From Paraglaciecola sp. MB-3u-78 (lineage in GTDB: Bacteria > Pseudomonadota > Gammaproteobacteria > Enterobacterales > Alteromonadaceae): a stretch of DNA of 64,000 nt. The notes beneath the pieces were generated by a model. It searched no databases. It was not told where the DNA came from and worked only from the letters and a program-made list of their open reading frames with translations. Both the position numbers and the translations under genes were made by a program. Location: positions 372,001 through 436,000 of the forward strand of contig NZ_PJCF01000006.1 in assembly GCF_002835935.1 (NCBI RefSeq), in the 5' to 3' direction. Positions 9,608-23,076 of this stretch are shown here, in pieces (positions within the stretch are counted from its first letter, which is position 1; each line of letters opens with the position of its first letter).

Positions 9608-10684
9608 ATGACGAGCAATAAATTAATTAGGTCGCTAATACTGTTGGTACTCATGCCAGTATATAGCTTTGCAGACAGTATTTTAGTGAAAGACACTGCT
9701 CCTGAAGTTTATGTGGTAGAAAAAGGTGATACTTTGTGGGATATATCTAATATGTATTTAGATAAGCCTTGGCAATGGCCAGAGCTTTGGCGCACCAATA
9801 TACATATCACTAATCCCCATCTTATTTATCCCGGTGACGAGTTACGTTTGGTTAAGAATGAAAAAGGTGAAACTGTACTTGATGTAGTGAGAGAGTCATC
9901 TAAGCCCGAAATAAAACTTTCTCCAGAGGGGAGTAAATCCCTCAAAGTACCAAATGCTATACCTGCATTGCCATGGTCAGTTATCAAACCCTATATTGAA
10001 AACGAGATGATTATGTCGCAACAGGCTTATGATCGTTATCCGTATATTTTAGGTGATCACGAGGGAGCAGTGCGTTATGCCACCGATAGCCTAGTGCTTG
10101 GAAAGGCTGCCCGTCGAAGTAAAGAGAACTTAAATATTGTAAGAAAACAAAATGAGTTATTCGATATGGACGGCAATTTTATAGGTTTACAGGTACGTCA
10201 TTTGGCCAAAGCCAAGCTAGTAGATGCTGATTTAGACAATCAAGCACTGATTAAAATATTGGAAGCCAAACTTGAGGTTAAGCGTGGCGACAAAATCATT
10301 CCGGCAGTGACAACTGAACCGGATGAAGTTTTGCTTGTAGCCGCTCAAGATCAGACGGGTTACATCATTGATGACTTAGAGCAACATAACTTGTTGGGTA
10401 AATATAATGTGGTGGTGTTGGATCTTGGCTCTGACAAAGTTTCAGCAGGAACGATAATGGGCATATATAGTCAGGGACCAAGAATAATTGACGGTAAGCA
10501 ACCCAAGTATGAAGGCGAATCTGAGATGATCCGTAGCGCCTTTAATCAAGGTGATGAAATTTCTCAGCCCGCTTTAAAGGTTGGGGAGGTTGTAATATTC
10601 AAAACTTTTGATACCGCAAGTTATGCTCTTATTACAAAATCAGCTAAAGTCATAAAGAGAGGGATGATAGTAGCTAAACCCTAG
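9608..10684 (+). CDS. LysM-domain exported protein
   Basis: An exported protein of about 358 residues with an N-terminal signal peptide (MTSNKLIRSLILLVLMPVYSFA) followed by one LysM domain (VYVVEKGDTLWDISNMYLDKPWQWPELW, then NPHLIYPGDELRL), a fold that binds peptidoglycan. The remaining roughly 270 residues have no motif I can name. The family commonly sits between def and dprA in marine gammaproteobacteria. The frame is also open to a GTG at 9596. ATG 9608 is preferred because it gives a clean signal peptide and has AAGG about 11 bp upstream. It is followed 33 bp later by dprA and is probably cotranscribed with it. A role in envelope or wall maintenance is inferred only. Confidence 0.88.
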   Translation: MTSNKLIRSLILLVLMPVYSFADSILVKDTAPEVYVVEKGDTLWDISNMYLDKPWQWPELWRTNIHITNPHLIYPGDELRLVKNEKGETVLDVVRESSKPEIKLSPEGSKSLKVPNAIPALPWSVIKPYIENEMIMSQQAYDRYPYILGDHEGAVRYATDSLVLGKAARRSKENLNIVRKQNELFDMDGNFIGLQVRHLAKAKLVDADLDNQALIKILEAKLEVKRGDKIIPAVTTEPDEVLLVAAQDQTGYIIDDLEQHNLLGKYNVVVLDLGSDKVSAGTIMGIYSQGPRIIDGKQPKYEGESEMIRSAFNQGDEISQPALKVGEVVIFKTFDTASYALITKSAKVIKRGMIVAKP

Positions 10685-10717
10685 TCCTAGCAGGGGCTAT
10701 CTATCTAGGGAAAAATT

Positions 10718-11854
10718 ATGCAACAGGATGTTGATTTAGATAGTAGTGAAAGTGTCGAGCTTCAAAATTGGTTGAAGTTGACTCAGATTCCAAATTTCTC
10801 GGTCGCTAGCTTGAAAAAGTTAAAGCAAAAGTGCGATGTTGGGTTACCTGAATTATTTACTAAATCAAAAAATTCTCTAGCCGAAATGGGTTTTAATCAC
10901 AAGCAAATTGAAGTAATACTGCATCCTGACATGAGTATTTTGGACGTTAGTTTGCGGTGGCTCAATACAGCGTACAACCGTTTTTTACTTCACTTCGATC
11001 ATCCTTGTTACCCAAACTTACTCAAGCAGATTTCAAGCCCCCCTCCACTGATTTATGGTTATGGCAATCCCCAACATTTAAATAACTCCCAAATTGCAAT
11101 AGTAGGAAGCAGAGCACCAAGCCCACAGGGCAAGGAAAATGCCAAATTTTTTGCTAGCCGTTTAAGCGAATGTGGTTGGACAATTACGAGTGGCTTAGCC
11201 CTTGGCATTGACGGGCTGTCCCATCAAGGCGCTCTTTTGGGAGATTTTACAACTATAGCTGTTTTGGGTACGGCTATTGATAAAATGTATCCCCGGCGTC
11301 ATATCAAGTTAGCAGAGAGAATTTTGCAGTGTAATGGTGTGATTATTTCTGAATTTGCACCTAACACGCCAGGACGACCAGAATACTTTCCAAGACGAAA
11401 TCGTATTATTAGTGGTTTGTCTATGGGTACTCTTATCGTTGAAGCTGCAATAAAGAGTGGCTCGTTAATTACTGCAAGATGCGCTTTAGAGCAAAACAGA
11501 GAAGTATTTGCACTTCCGGGAAATATTCACAGCCCCATGTCTGCTGGATGCCATCATTTGATTCAACAGGGGGCAAAATTGGTAACCTGTGTAGAAGATA
11601 TTAATGAGGAATTTCAACATCTCATTTTACCTTCCCGAAACAAAAAAGTGGATAAATCGGAAAAAAACATGTCACAAAGCTTGGCATCAGACAAATTGTT
11701 AGATAGTGTAGATTTTGAAGTAACGCCATTAGATATAGTGGCCCAGCGCAGCGGCATAAAAGTAGCAGATGTAATGTCACAATTATTAGAATATGAATTG
11801 CGTGGCTTAGTGATCGCTGTTCCTGGCGGTTACCTTAAATTGGGGGAAAAGTAA
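10718..11854 (+). CDS. dprA: DNA-processing protein DprA (Smf)
   Basis: Single-stranded-DNA-binding protein that hands incoming DNA to RecA during natural transformation. It is widespread even in species not known to be competent. The 378 residues include an N-terminal helical region, the Rossmann-type core with [13 protein letters not shown] (about 127), [42 protein letters not shown] and [10 protein letters not shown], and a C-terminal winged-helix region ([31 protein letters not shown]). It precedes smg by 1 bp, so the two are likely translationally coupled. Confidence 0.96.
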   Translation: MQQDVDLDSSESVELQNWLKLTQIPNFSVASLKKLKQKCDVGLPELFTKSKNSLAEMGFNHKQIEVILHPDMSILDVSLRWLNTAYNRFLLHFDHPCYPNLLKQISSPPPLIYGYGNPQHLNNSQIAIVGSRAPSPQGKENAKFFASRLSECGWTITSGLALGIDGLSHQGALLGDFTTIAVLGTAIDKMYPRRHIKLAERILQCNGVIISEFAPNTPGRPEYFPRRNRIISGLSMGTLIVEAAIKSGSLITARCALEQNREVFALPGNIHSPMSAGCHHLIQQGAKLVTCVEDINEEFQHLILPSRNKKVDKSEKNMSQSLASDKLLDSVDFEVTPLDIVAQRSGIKVADVMSQLLEYELRGLVIAVPGGYLKLGEK

Positions 11855-11855
11855 C

Positions 11856-12332
11856 ATGTTCGATATCCTCATGTATTTATTTGAAAACTTTATCCATAGT
11901 GAAACTGAAATACGAGTCGATCAAGACGAGTTGACAGATGAGCTTGTAAGAGCTGGTTTTCATCACGACGAAATTTATAAAGCGCTTTCTTGGTTAGAAA
12001 AACTTGCCGCATTGCAAGAGACTGACATTAAACCTTATTTAGCTAAAGGGCCTACTTCCTTTGTTACACGTGTGTACACACAAGACGAAGAGATGCGTTT
12101 GGATGTCGAATGTCGTGGCTTTTTAATATTCCTCGAACAAATTAATGTACTGGATGCATCTACCCGAGAAATGGTGATTGATAGAGTGATGGAGATTGAC
12201 TCCAAAGAATTCTGTCTAGAGGACATGAAATGGGTCGTTTTGATGGTGCTATTTAATGTACCAGGAAAAGAAAATGCTTATGCTCAGATGGAAGATTTAT
12301 TGTTTGAAGAGCCGGAAGGGCCACTTCACTGA
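11856..12332 (+). CDS. smg: DUF494 family protein Smg
   Basis: A 158-residue cytoplasmic protein of the DUF494/Smg family (E. coli Smg 157), whose function is unknown. The N-terminus [12 protein letters not shown] and the region [18 protein letters not shown] are characteristic, and acidic residues dominate. It starts 1 bp after dprA and is followed by the zinc-finger gene 38 bp later, the usual dprA-smg-yrdD order of gammaproteobacteria. Confidence 0.93.
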   Translation: MFDILMYLFENFIHSETEIRVDQDELTDELVRAGFHHDEIYKALSWLEKLAALQETDIKPYLAKGPTSFVTRVYTQDEEMRLDVECRGFLIFLEQINVLDASTREMVIDRVMEIDSKEFCLEDMKWVVLMVLFNVPGKENAYAQMEDLLFEEPEGPLH

Positions 12333-12370
12333 TTGTTTCTTATCTATAAACTGTAAGAGTGATTCATTAA

Positions 12371-12931
12371 ATGTCTAAGATTGATCACTCTCTGTTTTCA
12401 GCTAGTGGGTCTGAACAAGCCTTCGGTTCTTGTCCAAAATGCAACGCCAAATTAAACGTAAGACGAGGTAATACGGGTGCTTTCATTGGTTGTAGCCATT
12501 ATCCAGAGTGTGACTTTTCAAAACCCCTACACGAATACGAAAATGCCGAGATAAAAACCATTGAGGGTTCTTCCTGCCCGTTATGCCAATCTCAGTTAGT
12601 CATTAAAAAGGGTCGCTTTGGGCTGTTTATAGGCTGTAGTGATTTTCCAGAATGTGATTATATTGAGTCGAACTCCAACAGCGAAGATACGCAACTAAGC
12701 TGCCCCTCATGTAAAAAAGGACATATCACTAAGCGTGCAAATAAGTTTGGCAAGTCATTTTATGCGTGTGATAATTACCCTAAATGTAAATATCTATTGA
12801 ATTTTCCTCCTGTTGATTACCCATGTCCAGAATGCCATTGGCCGATTATGCAAGAGAAGAAAGGTAGCACTGTAACTGAACTTTTATGCCCACAAAAACA
12901 ATGTCAATATAAAATTCCTAAACCACAATAA
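12371..12931 (+). CDS. yrdD: Topoisomerase-type zinc-finger DNA-binding protein (YrdD-like)
   Basis: A 186-residue protein made of repeated C4 zinc-finger modules like those at the C-terminus of DNA topoisomerase I. Four CxxC-containing units are visible: CPKCNAKL...GCSHYPECDF, CPLCQSQL...GCSDFPECDY, CPSCKKGH...ACDNYPKCKY and CPECHWPI...LCPQKQCQY. There is no topoisomerase catalytic domain, so it is a stand-alone nucleic-acid-binding protein. Its position between smg and tsaC equals that of E. coli yrdD. The precise function is not established. Confidence 0.9.
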   Translation: MSKIDHSLFSASGSEQAFGSCPKCNAKLNVRRGNTGAFIGCSHYPECDFSKPLHEYENAEIKTIEGSSCPLCQSQLVIKKGRFGLFIGCSDFPECDYIESNSNSEDTQLSCPSCKKGHITKRANKFGKSFYACDNYPKCKYLLNFPPVDYPCPECHWPIMQEKKGSTVTELLCPQKQCQYKIPKPQ

Positions 12932-13004
12932 CGCACGATACCGGCCTCCTTTGTATTGCGCTCTGAATTATATATCTCAGTTAAATAGGCTTATTTAGGA
13001 TTAC

Positions 13005-13577
13005 ATGAAACTTCTATCAATAATTGAAGACTCAGAGTTTATCATTCAAACCTTGAAGCTAGGGGCGTTGATTGCTTACCCAACTGAGGCTGTGTTTGGA
13101 CTTGGATGTGATCCAGACAATGAAGCTGCTGTGCATAAGGTATTGGCTTTGAAACAACGACCGGTTGATAAAGGCTTGATCCTTGTCGCCAAAACCTATT
13201 CACAGTTATTACCTTATGTTGATGATGCAAAGATCCCTATGCATAAACGCACTGAAATATTTTCTAGCTGGCCGGGTCCTGTGACATGGTTATTACCTGC
13301 TGCTAAACAAGCACCTAAATGGATTACTGGTGATAGTGATTTAATTGCAGTGCGGGTAAGCCACCACCTTGTTGTAAGTCAATTATGTAAGTTATTTGGC
13401 AAGCCTTTGATATCCACCAGTGCTAATGTATCTGGGGCAAAACCTGCCGTAAATACTGAACAATTATATCAACAATTCGATAAGACCTTATTATTAGTAG
13501 ACGGTGCGTTAGGTGGGGAAAAGAAACCCAGCCAAATCCGTCATGGAATTTCTGGTCAAACCATAAGAGACAATTAG
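13005..13577 (+). CDS. tsaC: Threonylcarbamoyl-AMP synthase
   Basis: Makes threonylcarbamoyl-AMP from threonine, bicarbonate and ATP, the first step of the t6A37 modification of ANN-decoding tRNAs. The 190 residues match E. coli TsaC/YrdC. Family motifs are AYPTEAVFGLGCDP (about 24-37), KQRPVDKGLILVA, SWPGPVTWLLPA, VRVSHH and LISTSANVSG. hemF starts 4 bp after its stop, and the tsaC-aroE neighbourhood is conserved with E. coli. Confidence 0.95.
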   Translation: MKLLSIIEDSEFIIQTLKLGALIAYPTEAVFGLGCDPDNEAAVHKVLALKQRPVDKGLILVAKTYSQLLPYVDDAKIPMHKRTEIFSSWPGPVTWLLPAAKQAPKWITGDSDLIAVRVSHHLVVSQLCKLFGKPLISTSANVSGAKPAVNTEQLYQQFDKTLLLVDGALGGEKKPSQIRHGISGQTIRDN

Positions 13578-13581
13578 TTAG

Positions 13582-14502
13582 ATGACAGCCGATTTATTAC
13601 CAGATATAGAAAAAGTTAAACAGTACTTACTCAAGCTACAAGACAATATTTGCCAAACGTTAGAATTGGTAGATGGCAAAGGCAGTTTTGTCGAAGACAA
13701 TTGGCAGCGTGAGCTTGGTGGAGGCGGTCGCTCTCGAGTGTTAACTGGCGGCAAACTTATTGAACAAGGCGGTGTTAACTTCTCCCATGTTTTTGGAGGA
13801 AAATTACCTGCATCTGCCACCGCTGCTCGACCTGAGCTTGCGGGCAGAAGCTTTCAAGCCGTGGGTGTGTCCTTGGTTATCCATCCTCATAATCCTTTTG
13901 TACCCACAACTCATGCCAATGTACGGTTTTTTATCGCCGAAAAACCTGGTGAAGAACCAGTTTGGTGGTTTGGTGGCGGATTTGACCTCACACCTTTTTA
14001 TCCATTTCATGAAGATGTTGTGCATTGGCATACAGTTGCTAATAAACTTTGCGAGCCTTTCGGTGACAATGTCTATCCAGAATATAAAAAGTGGTGTGAT
14101 GATTACTTTTATTTAAAACACCGGGACGAGACACGTGGTGTAGGTGGTCTATTTTTTGATGATTTGAATAAACAGGGGTTTGAAAAAAGCTTCAAATTTA
14201 TGCAGGCAGTAGGCAACGGATTTTTAGAGGCTTATGTACCTATTGTGGAAAAACGTAAAGACATAACTTTTGGTAAAAAACAGCGTGATTTTCAACTGTA
14301 TAGACGAGGTCGCTACGTAGAATTTAACCTAGTATACGACCGAGGCACATTATTTGGATTACAAACGGGTGGGCGGACCGAGTCAATATTGATGTCTATG
14401 CCACCACTGGTTCGATGGGAATATTGTTACGAGCCCGAGCTCGATAGTAAAGAAGCAGATTTATATGCTAATTACCTTCATCCAAGAGAATGGTTATCGT
14501 GA
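13582..14502 (+). CDS. hemF: Oxygen-dependent coproporphyrinogen III oxidase
   Basis: Converts coproporphyrinogen III to protoporphyrinogen IX using O2 in haem synthesis. The 306 residues include the family segments [64 protein letters not shown] and [14 protein letters not shown]. The histidines thought to act in catalysis or metal binding are present. It lies between tsaC and aroE, overlapping aroE by 13 bp, which suggests translational coupling. An oxygen-dependent enzyme fits an aerobic marine organism. Confidence 0.97.
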   Translation: MTADLLPDIEKVKQYLLKLQDNICQTLELVDGKGSFVEDNWQRELGGGGRSRVLTGGKLIEQGGVNFSHVFGGKLPASATAARPELAGRSFQAVGVSLVIHPHNPFVPTTHANVRFFIAEKPGEEPVWWFGGGFDLTPFYPFHEDVVHWHTVANKLCEPFGDNVYPEYKKWCDDYFYLKHRDETRGVGGLFFDDLNKQGFEKSFKFMQAVGNGFLEAYVPIVEKRKDITFGKKQRDFQLYRRGRYVEFNLVYDRGTLFGLQTGGRTESILMSMPPLVRWEYCYEPELDSKEADLYANYLHPREWLS

Positions 14503-15320
14503 ATAAATATACTGTATTCGGTAACCCAATAGCCCAGAGTAAGTCACCTACTATTCATTATATGTTTGCTGAACAAGCCAACTTAATTATCGAATATGAT
14601 CGCACCGTTGCAACACCAGAAAACTTTATCCCGGCCCTGACCAATTTTTTTAATAATGCAAACGCAAAAGGTTGTAACGTCACTTCACCCTTTAAGGAGC
14701 AAGTGGCAAAGTGGGTAAATGACTTGTCCGCTGCTGCGAAAATTGCTGGAGCAGTTAATACCGTTATTAAAAAAGAAGATGGTACTTTTTTAGGTGATAC
14801 CACTGATGGCTCAGGTTTAGTGCAAGATCTACTGCGCTTAGGTGTGCAAATTAAAGGTGCTCGAATTTTACTGTTAGGTGCTGGTGGTGCAGCTCGGGGA
14901 GTATTGCAATCCATCTTGGCCTTAGAGCCCGCTTGTTTGATAATTGCTAACCGAACAGAGGAAAAAGCAAAGCAGTTAGCTTCGTTGGTACCTAGGGATA
15001 ATTTTGTTGGTGTTGGCCTTCATCAATTACTTGAGGTTCAACAACCTTTCGATCTAATCATTAATTCTACTTCTGCCAGTTTGACTGGAGAGTTACCTGC
15101 TATTCCTGAATCTGTAATTAGTAGCAGTGCTTGTGTATACGATATGAGTTATGCCGATAAACCAACTGTATTTCTGCAACACGCCCAAAAGCTAGGAGTA
15201 CAAGACACCTTTGACGGTTTAGGTATGTTAGTTGGGCAGGCGGCAGAAAGTTTCTATTTGTGGACTGGTTTTCGTCCTGATGTATCGCCCGTTATAGATG
15301 AGCTAAAAAGTCATTTATGA
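14490..15320 (+). CDS. aroE: Shikimate dehydrogenase
   Basis: NADPH-dependent reduction of 3-dehydroshikimate to shikimate in aromatic amino acid synthesis. Shikimate-binding motifs [24 protein letters not shown] (catalytic Lys) and VNTV are seen in the N-terminal domain; the Rossmann motif [11 protein letters not shown] lies near residue 130; the C-terminus has [14 protein letters not shown]. The ATG at 14490 gives 276 residues. A GTG at 14499 (MNKYTVFG...) aligns better with the E. coli start and is a real alternative, since the Shine-Dalgarno AAGAG almost abuts 14490. The end overlaps the DUF1488 gene by 4 bp. Confidence 0.95.
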   Translation: MVIVNKYTVFGNPIAQSKSPTIHYMFAEQANLIIEYDRTVATPENFIPALTNFFNNANAKGCNVTSPFKEQVAKWVNDLSAAAKIAGAVNTVIKKEDGTFLGDTTDGSGLVQDLLRLGVQIKGARILLLGAGGAARGVLQSILALEPACLIIANRTEEKAKQLASLVPRDNFVGVGLHQLLEVQQPFDLIINSTSASLTGELPAIPESVISSSACVYDMSYADKPTVFLQHAQKLGVQDTFDGLGMLVGQAAESFYLWTGFRPDVSPVIDELKSHL

Positions 15321-15568
15321 ATCAAGCTGTTCAAGTATTAGATGGTTGTACTTATATAGGTATAAAAGATGCACTTAAAGTAGATGTTATAGAGTCGGGT
15401 CAAATGCTAGCTTGTTATATCTGTGGATTAAGTGAAGAAGGGTTGACCGCACTCTATAATACCAAGCAGTTTGAAATAGAAGAAATCATCGAACTCAAAC
15501 TTGAACAAGGTAACTTAAATTCAGACGGTGAAATATGGCTCACCGCTGAAGAAGTTTCTGCATACTGA
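15317..15568 (+). CDS. DUF1488 family protein (YrdB-like)
   Basis: A small acidic protein of 83 residues that starts at an ATG overlapping the aroE stop by 4 bp. The length and position (directly after aroE, before yrdA) match E. coli yrdB, a DUF1488 protein of unknown function. No catalytic motif is visible. It ends 2 bp before the stop of the convergent yrdA gene. Confidence 0.8.
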   Translation: MNQAVQVLDGCTYIGIKDALKVDVIESGQMLACYICGLSEEGLTALYNTKQFEIEEIIELKLEQGNLNSDGEIWLTAEEVSAY

Positions 15569-15570
15569 AT

Positions 15571-16107
15571 CTAACTAGACTCTTCAATGTATTCATCTTT
15601 AAGTTTTATGTAGTTTAATGCTGACTGTTTTAAAAAAGCTACTTCGCTTTCTTTTAATAGTCTAGCCTGTTGTGCAGGATTACCTTTATACAGATAACCA
15701 CTTTTGAGTGTCTTATTTGGAGGCACTAATGTTCCTGCTCCAATCAGCACGTCATCTTCTACAATTGCACCATCCATGATAATCGCACCCATGCCAACTA
15801 GTATCCTGTCTCCCAAAGTACAACCATGCAACATACATTTATGACCTACTGTCACATCTGCACCTATGATAAGAGGAAAACCATTGGGATTGGCTTCACT
15901 GGTTCGAGATACATGTAAGACAGTGCCATCTTGTATATTGGTTCTAGCTCCTATCTTTATATAGTTAACATCACCTCTTGCAGCAACAAGTGGCCATATG
16001 CCTACATGGTCTGCACATTCAACGTTCCCGACTAACACTGATGATTCATCTATATAGCAATGTTGACCAATAATTGGATGTTTTGTTTTATATGTTCGAA
16101 TAGCCAT
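15571..16107 (-). CDS. yrdA: Gamma-carbonic-anhydrase-like hexapeptide-repeat protein (YrdA)
   Basis: A left-handed beta-helix protein of 178 residues related to gamma-class carbonic anhydrases. Hexapeptide-type repeats run through DHVGIWPLVAARGDVNYIKIGARTNIQDGTVLHV, VTVGHKCMLHGCTLGDRILVGMGAIIMDGAIVEDDVLIGAGTLV. The zinc-ligand histidines expected for the family are visible in the contexts LHVSR, VGHKC and LHGC. Enzymatic carbonic anhydrase activity is not proven for YrdA proteins. It is convergent with the aroE cluster and lies upstream of the rRNA operon on the opposite strand. Confidence 0.9.
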   Translation of the reverse strand: MAIRTYKTKHPIIGQHCYIDESSVLVGNVECADHVGIWPLVAARGDVNYIKIGARTNIQDGTVLHVSRTSEANPNGFPLIIGADVTVGHKCMLHGCTLGDRILVGMGAIIMDGAIVEDDVLIGAGTLVPPNKTLKSGYLYKGNPAQQARLLKESEVAFLKQSALNYIKLKDEYIEESS

Positions 16108-16191
16108 TTTTTATCCTGTTTAAGGTTATTTATATCGATGATACCAAAAACTCATAACTACTTTGCCCTCAAATCGCTAATTTAATGTGCG

Positions 16192-16214
16192 GTTTGTTCG
16201 CTTTGCGAGCAAAC
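16192..16214. other. Stem-loop upstream of the rRNA promoters
   Basis: GTTTGTTCGC and GCGAGCAAAC form a 10-bp stem (one G-T wobble) with a 3-nt loop, just before rRNA promoter P1. Its role is unknown. Confidence 0.4.
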
Positions 16215-16237
16215 AAACGTTTATTTGCAAATAGGGG

Positions 16238-16265
16238 TTGCATGCAAAGTTGTTCTGTCTATAAT
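16238..16265 (+). promoter_or_regulatory. rRNA operon promoter P1
   Basis: A -35 TTGCAT at 16238-16243, a 16-bp spacer and a perfect -10 TATAAT at 16260-16265 are followed by GCGCCCTCGC, the GC-rich discriminator typical of stringently controlled rRNA P1 promoters. AT-rich DNA upstream could serve as an UP element. Between P1 and P2 the leader can form two hairpins (16302-16330 and 16332-16348). Confidence 0.8.
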
Positions 16266-16399
16266 GCGCCCTCGCTTCAAGGATGACCAGTTAGGTCAAC
16301 CGCAACAAACTAGGTTTTTCAGTTTGTTGCATATACGGTAAACGTATAGTTGATGCGGGATGTAGCAAGATTTAATTAAAAAGAAAATAAATTAAATTG

Positions 16400-16427
16400 T
16401 TGACATCAAATGGGAACCGCGTATTAT
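16400..16427 (+). promoter_or_regulatory. rRNA operon promoter P2
   Basis: A perfect -35 TTGACA at 16400-16405, a 16-bp spacer and a -10 TATTAT at 16422-16427 are followed by CGCCTCCCGC. It lies about 145 bp before the 16S gene and forms the second promoter of a tandem pair. Confidence 0.8.
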
Positions 16428-16485
16428 TCGCCTCCCGCTTAAGAGGGTCTACGGACAACCACTTAAGCCGCTAACGCAGTTAGCA

Positions 16486-16497
16486 TGCTCTTTAACA
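16486..16497 (+). promoter_or_regulatory. boxA antitermination site in the 16S leader
   Basis: TGCTCTTTAACA matches the boxA consensus bound by NusB/NusE during rRNA antitermination. Confidence 0.85.
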
Positions 16498-16503
16498 ATT
16501 AGA

Positions 16504-16527
16504 ACAAGACAATCTGTGTGGACACTC
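16504..16527 (+). other. 5' arm of the 16S processing stem (RNase III)
   Basis: This leader segment is complementary, with G-U pairs, to 18133-18157 just after the 16S gene (core ACAATCTGTGTG with CACACAGATTGT). The two arms would enclose 16S rRNA in the long duplex cut by RNase III. Confidence 0.75.
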
Positions 16528-16571
16528 ACGAAGTGAGAGTTCACCAAAAAAAATTCATATTTTTAATATTT

Positions 16572-18107
<1,536 letters not shown>

Positions 18108-18132
18108 CTATTACGGCGGACCTTGCTTCGTT

Positions 18133-18157
18133 GAGTGTTCACACAGATTGTTTTGTT
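18133..18157 (+). other. 3' arm of the 16S processing stem
   Basis: Complementary to 16504-16527. See that entry. Confidence 0.75.
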
Positions 18158-18239
18158 TTGATGAAGAGAAACCGAGAGACTTTGTATTTATGAGTATTTT
18201 TGTTCGGGCCTAGGCTAGAGCGAAGTTACCAATATTTAC

Positions 18240-18315
18240 GGGGCTATAGCTCAGCTGGGAGAGCGCCTGCCTTGCACGCAGGAGGTCAGCAGTTCGATCC
18301 TGCTTAGCTCCACCA
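18240..18315 (+). tRNA. tRNA-Ala (anticodon TGC)
   Basis: A 76-nt cloverleaf with encoded CCA. The anticodon TGC is at 18273-18275. The acceptor stem has the G3-U70 identity pair recognised by alanyl-tRNA synthetase. It is the first of two tRNAs in the 16S-23S spacer; the order Ala-Ile is the reverse of that in E. coli. Confidence 0.97.
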
Positions 18316-18339
18316 CTTATCTGGCCTAGTCAGAATAAT

Positions 18340-18416
<77 letters not shown>

Positions 18417-18892
18417 ACTCTTGGTTTTTAATAAGATTAAGTAACCTTAATCAATGCGTACTTATTAGTGTTCACTAGTCAGTGTTTATTGATTAAGGTT
18501 TTTTAAACCTTAATTGTAGCCAGCGTGTAACGCAGGTCACAATGTTCTTTAACAATATGGAAAGCTGATAAAAAGTAATCGAAAACTAAAAGAGTGTTCT
18601 TAGGAACTTACTCTATCTGATTTTGTGATGAAAACTTGTCACGCATACAACGGCAATACTCTGTTTATTCAGGTATTGCACCTAACGCTTAACGAAAAGG
18701 TAAGCGGGTAGGGCGAGTTATTTCGACAAATTGAGCAGTTACTCGTTCAAAGTGTGGAAATAGCGACTATTCGGTTTCTGATCGAGTTGAACGACGAACG
18801 AGTGAGGGCGTGTACATTAATGTACATAACCGAGTGAGTGAGGACGTGAAACGAAGAGCAGGAAGCGAAGACGAAGCTATTTGGGGTTGTAT
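18417..18892 (+). other. Distal 16S-23S spacer with second boxA
   Basis: This 476-bp spacer holds boxA-like TGTTCTTTAACA (18543-18554), a perfect 16-bp palindrome TGTACATTAATGTACA (18811-18826) flanked by related GAGTGAGGGCGTG and GAGTGAGGACGTG copies, and the 5' arm of the 23S processing stem. That arm, GTTGTATGGTTAAG, ends inside the 23S gene and pairs with CTTAACCATACAAC at 21913-21926. No gene is seen. Confidence 0.75.
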
Positions 18893-21921
<3,029 letters not shown>

Positions 21922-22284
21922 ACAACGCCCAAGTGGCTTTTTATAAACGCACTATCGTGCTGTCGTGATATGTTGTCGCAAAATCGTGTCCCATGATGGT
22001 CACAGTTTGCTGACAAGTATCTTACTCGCTAAAGTTAAAAGCGAGGGACAAACGAGACGGTGATATAAGAAACATAAAGCGTTTGATGAGTGACAAGTAA
22101 CAACACAAGATTATAGAGTAAGACTAGAGACATTCTTTAGCCTCGATTACAGCTCGACTTGCAAGAGAAGAGCATCAGCTTTTACATATTAAAGTAGCGA
22201 AGATACACGATACCGTACGGTAGATAGTGAGTCCTCGTTGCGTAGATATTATCCAAAAGACGGATAAATCTACACAATAGTTTT
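21922..22284 (+). other. 23S-5S spacer
   Basis: The 363-bp spacer is unusually long for a 23S-5S interval. It contains the end of the 23S processing stem at its left edge and no tRNA. No gene or clear promoter was found. Confidence 0.6.
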
Positions 22285-22403
22285 TGTCTGGCGACAATAG
22301 CGATGTGGCACCACCTGATCCCATTCCGAACTCAGAAGTGAAACACATTAGCGGCGATGGTAGTTTGGGGTCTCCCCATGCGAGAGTAGCACATTGCCAG
22401 GCT
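22285..22403 (+). rRNA. rrf: 5S ribosomal RNA
   Basis: About 119 nt, from TGTCTGGCGACAATAGCG to CATTGCCAGGC, with the family core CCGAACTCAGAAGTGAAAC and GGGGTCTCCCCATGCGAGAG. The ends pair (GTCTGGC with GCCAGGC). Confidence 0.97.
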
Positions 22404-22414
22404 CCCATTTAAAG

Positions 22415-22446
22415 AAAGGGCTATCCGCAAAGGTAGCCCTTTTTTG
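22415..22446 (+). terminator. rRNA operon terminator
   Basis: AAGGGCTA and TAGCCCTT form the stem around TCCGCAAAGG, followed by TTTTTTG. It ends the rRNA operon 12 bp after 5S. Confidence 0.9.
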
Positions 22447-22449
22447 TTT

Positions 22450-22881
22450 GCCCAGCGAAGCTGGCAAACCCGTTCGCTTGAAAGATAGCAGAGTCACCCT
22501 GACTAAGGGGAAGACCTGCTGAATATAGCTTTGCAGCATTTCACCGTTTAGACGTCCCCCACTTGCAGACCGACTTTGTTTCTCGATGTAATCGATCAGC
22601 TCGGCTTTTTGCTGGGAGGACAATAGAGAGGGTCTTCCCGATGGTTTTTTACTTTCAAGGGCGCTGATACCACCCTTGAGATACTTGGCAACCCACTCAT
22701 TGACCATTCTTCGACTAACAATCAGAGTCCTGGCAACTTCAGCTTTATTTTTACCTACCTTAAAATGCGCTACAGCCAATAAACGCATGCGCATTCGATG
22801 ATCTTTAACCTTGTAAGAGAGTGCTTTTAATTGCTGTTCGGTGTGATTGAGTATGATTAGCCTGCAAGAGCAGGTTTTCAT
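22450..22881 (-). pseudogene. IS630-type transposase, N-terminal remnant
   Basis: Only the DNA-binding half of an IS630-family transposase remains. About 125 residues from MKTCSCRLIILNHTEQQL include the helix-turn-helix region (HFKVGKNKAEVARTLIVSRRMVNEWVAKYLKGG) and the linker LESKKPSGRPSLLSSQQKAEL. After GEMLQSYIQQ the frame stops resembling the family and runs out through the rRNA terminator, so the catalytic DDE domain is missing. The break lies directly against the 5S terminator. The piece is probably non-functional. Confidence 0.75.
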
Positions 22882-23076
22882 TTTTTAGATAAGAAATAGT
22901 AGGGTACATAAAATTGCAAATGCACTGTGTATATATAGTCCATTTGTAATGCCAAAAGATACAAGTTTAGTGGTAGATGAAGAGCAACAAATCTTATAAT
23001 GTTGGAAAGATAGATCGCTTGCTAACTATTAATCAAGGCTATATTAGCCTGACTAATACCAATTAGAGGATAGTCC

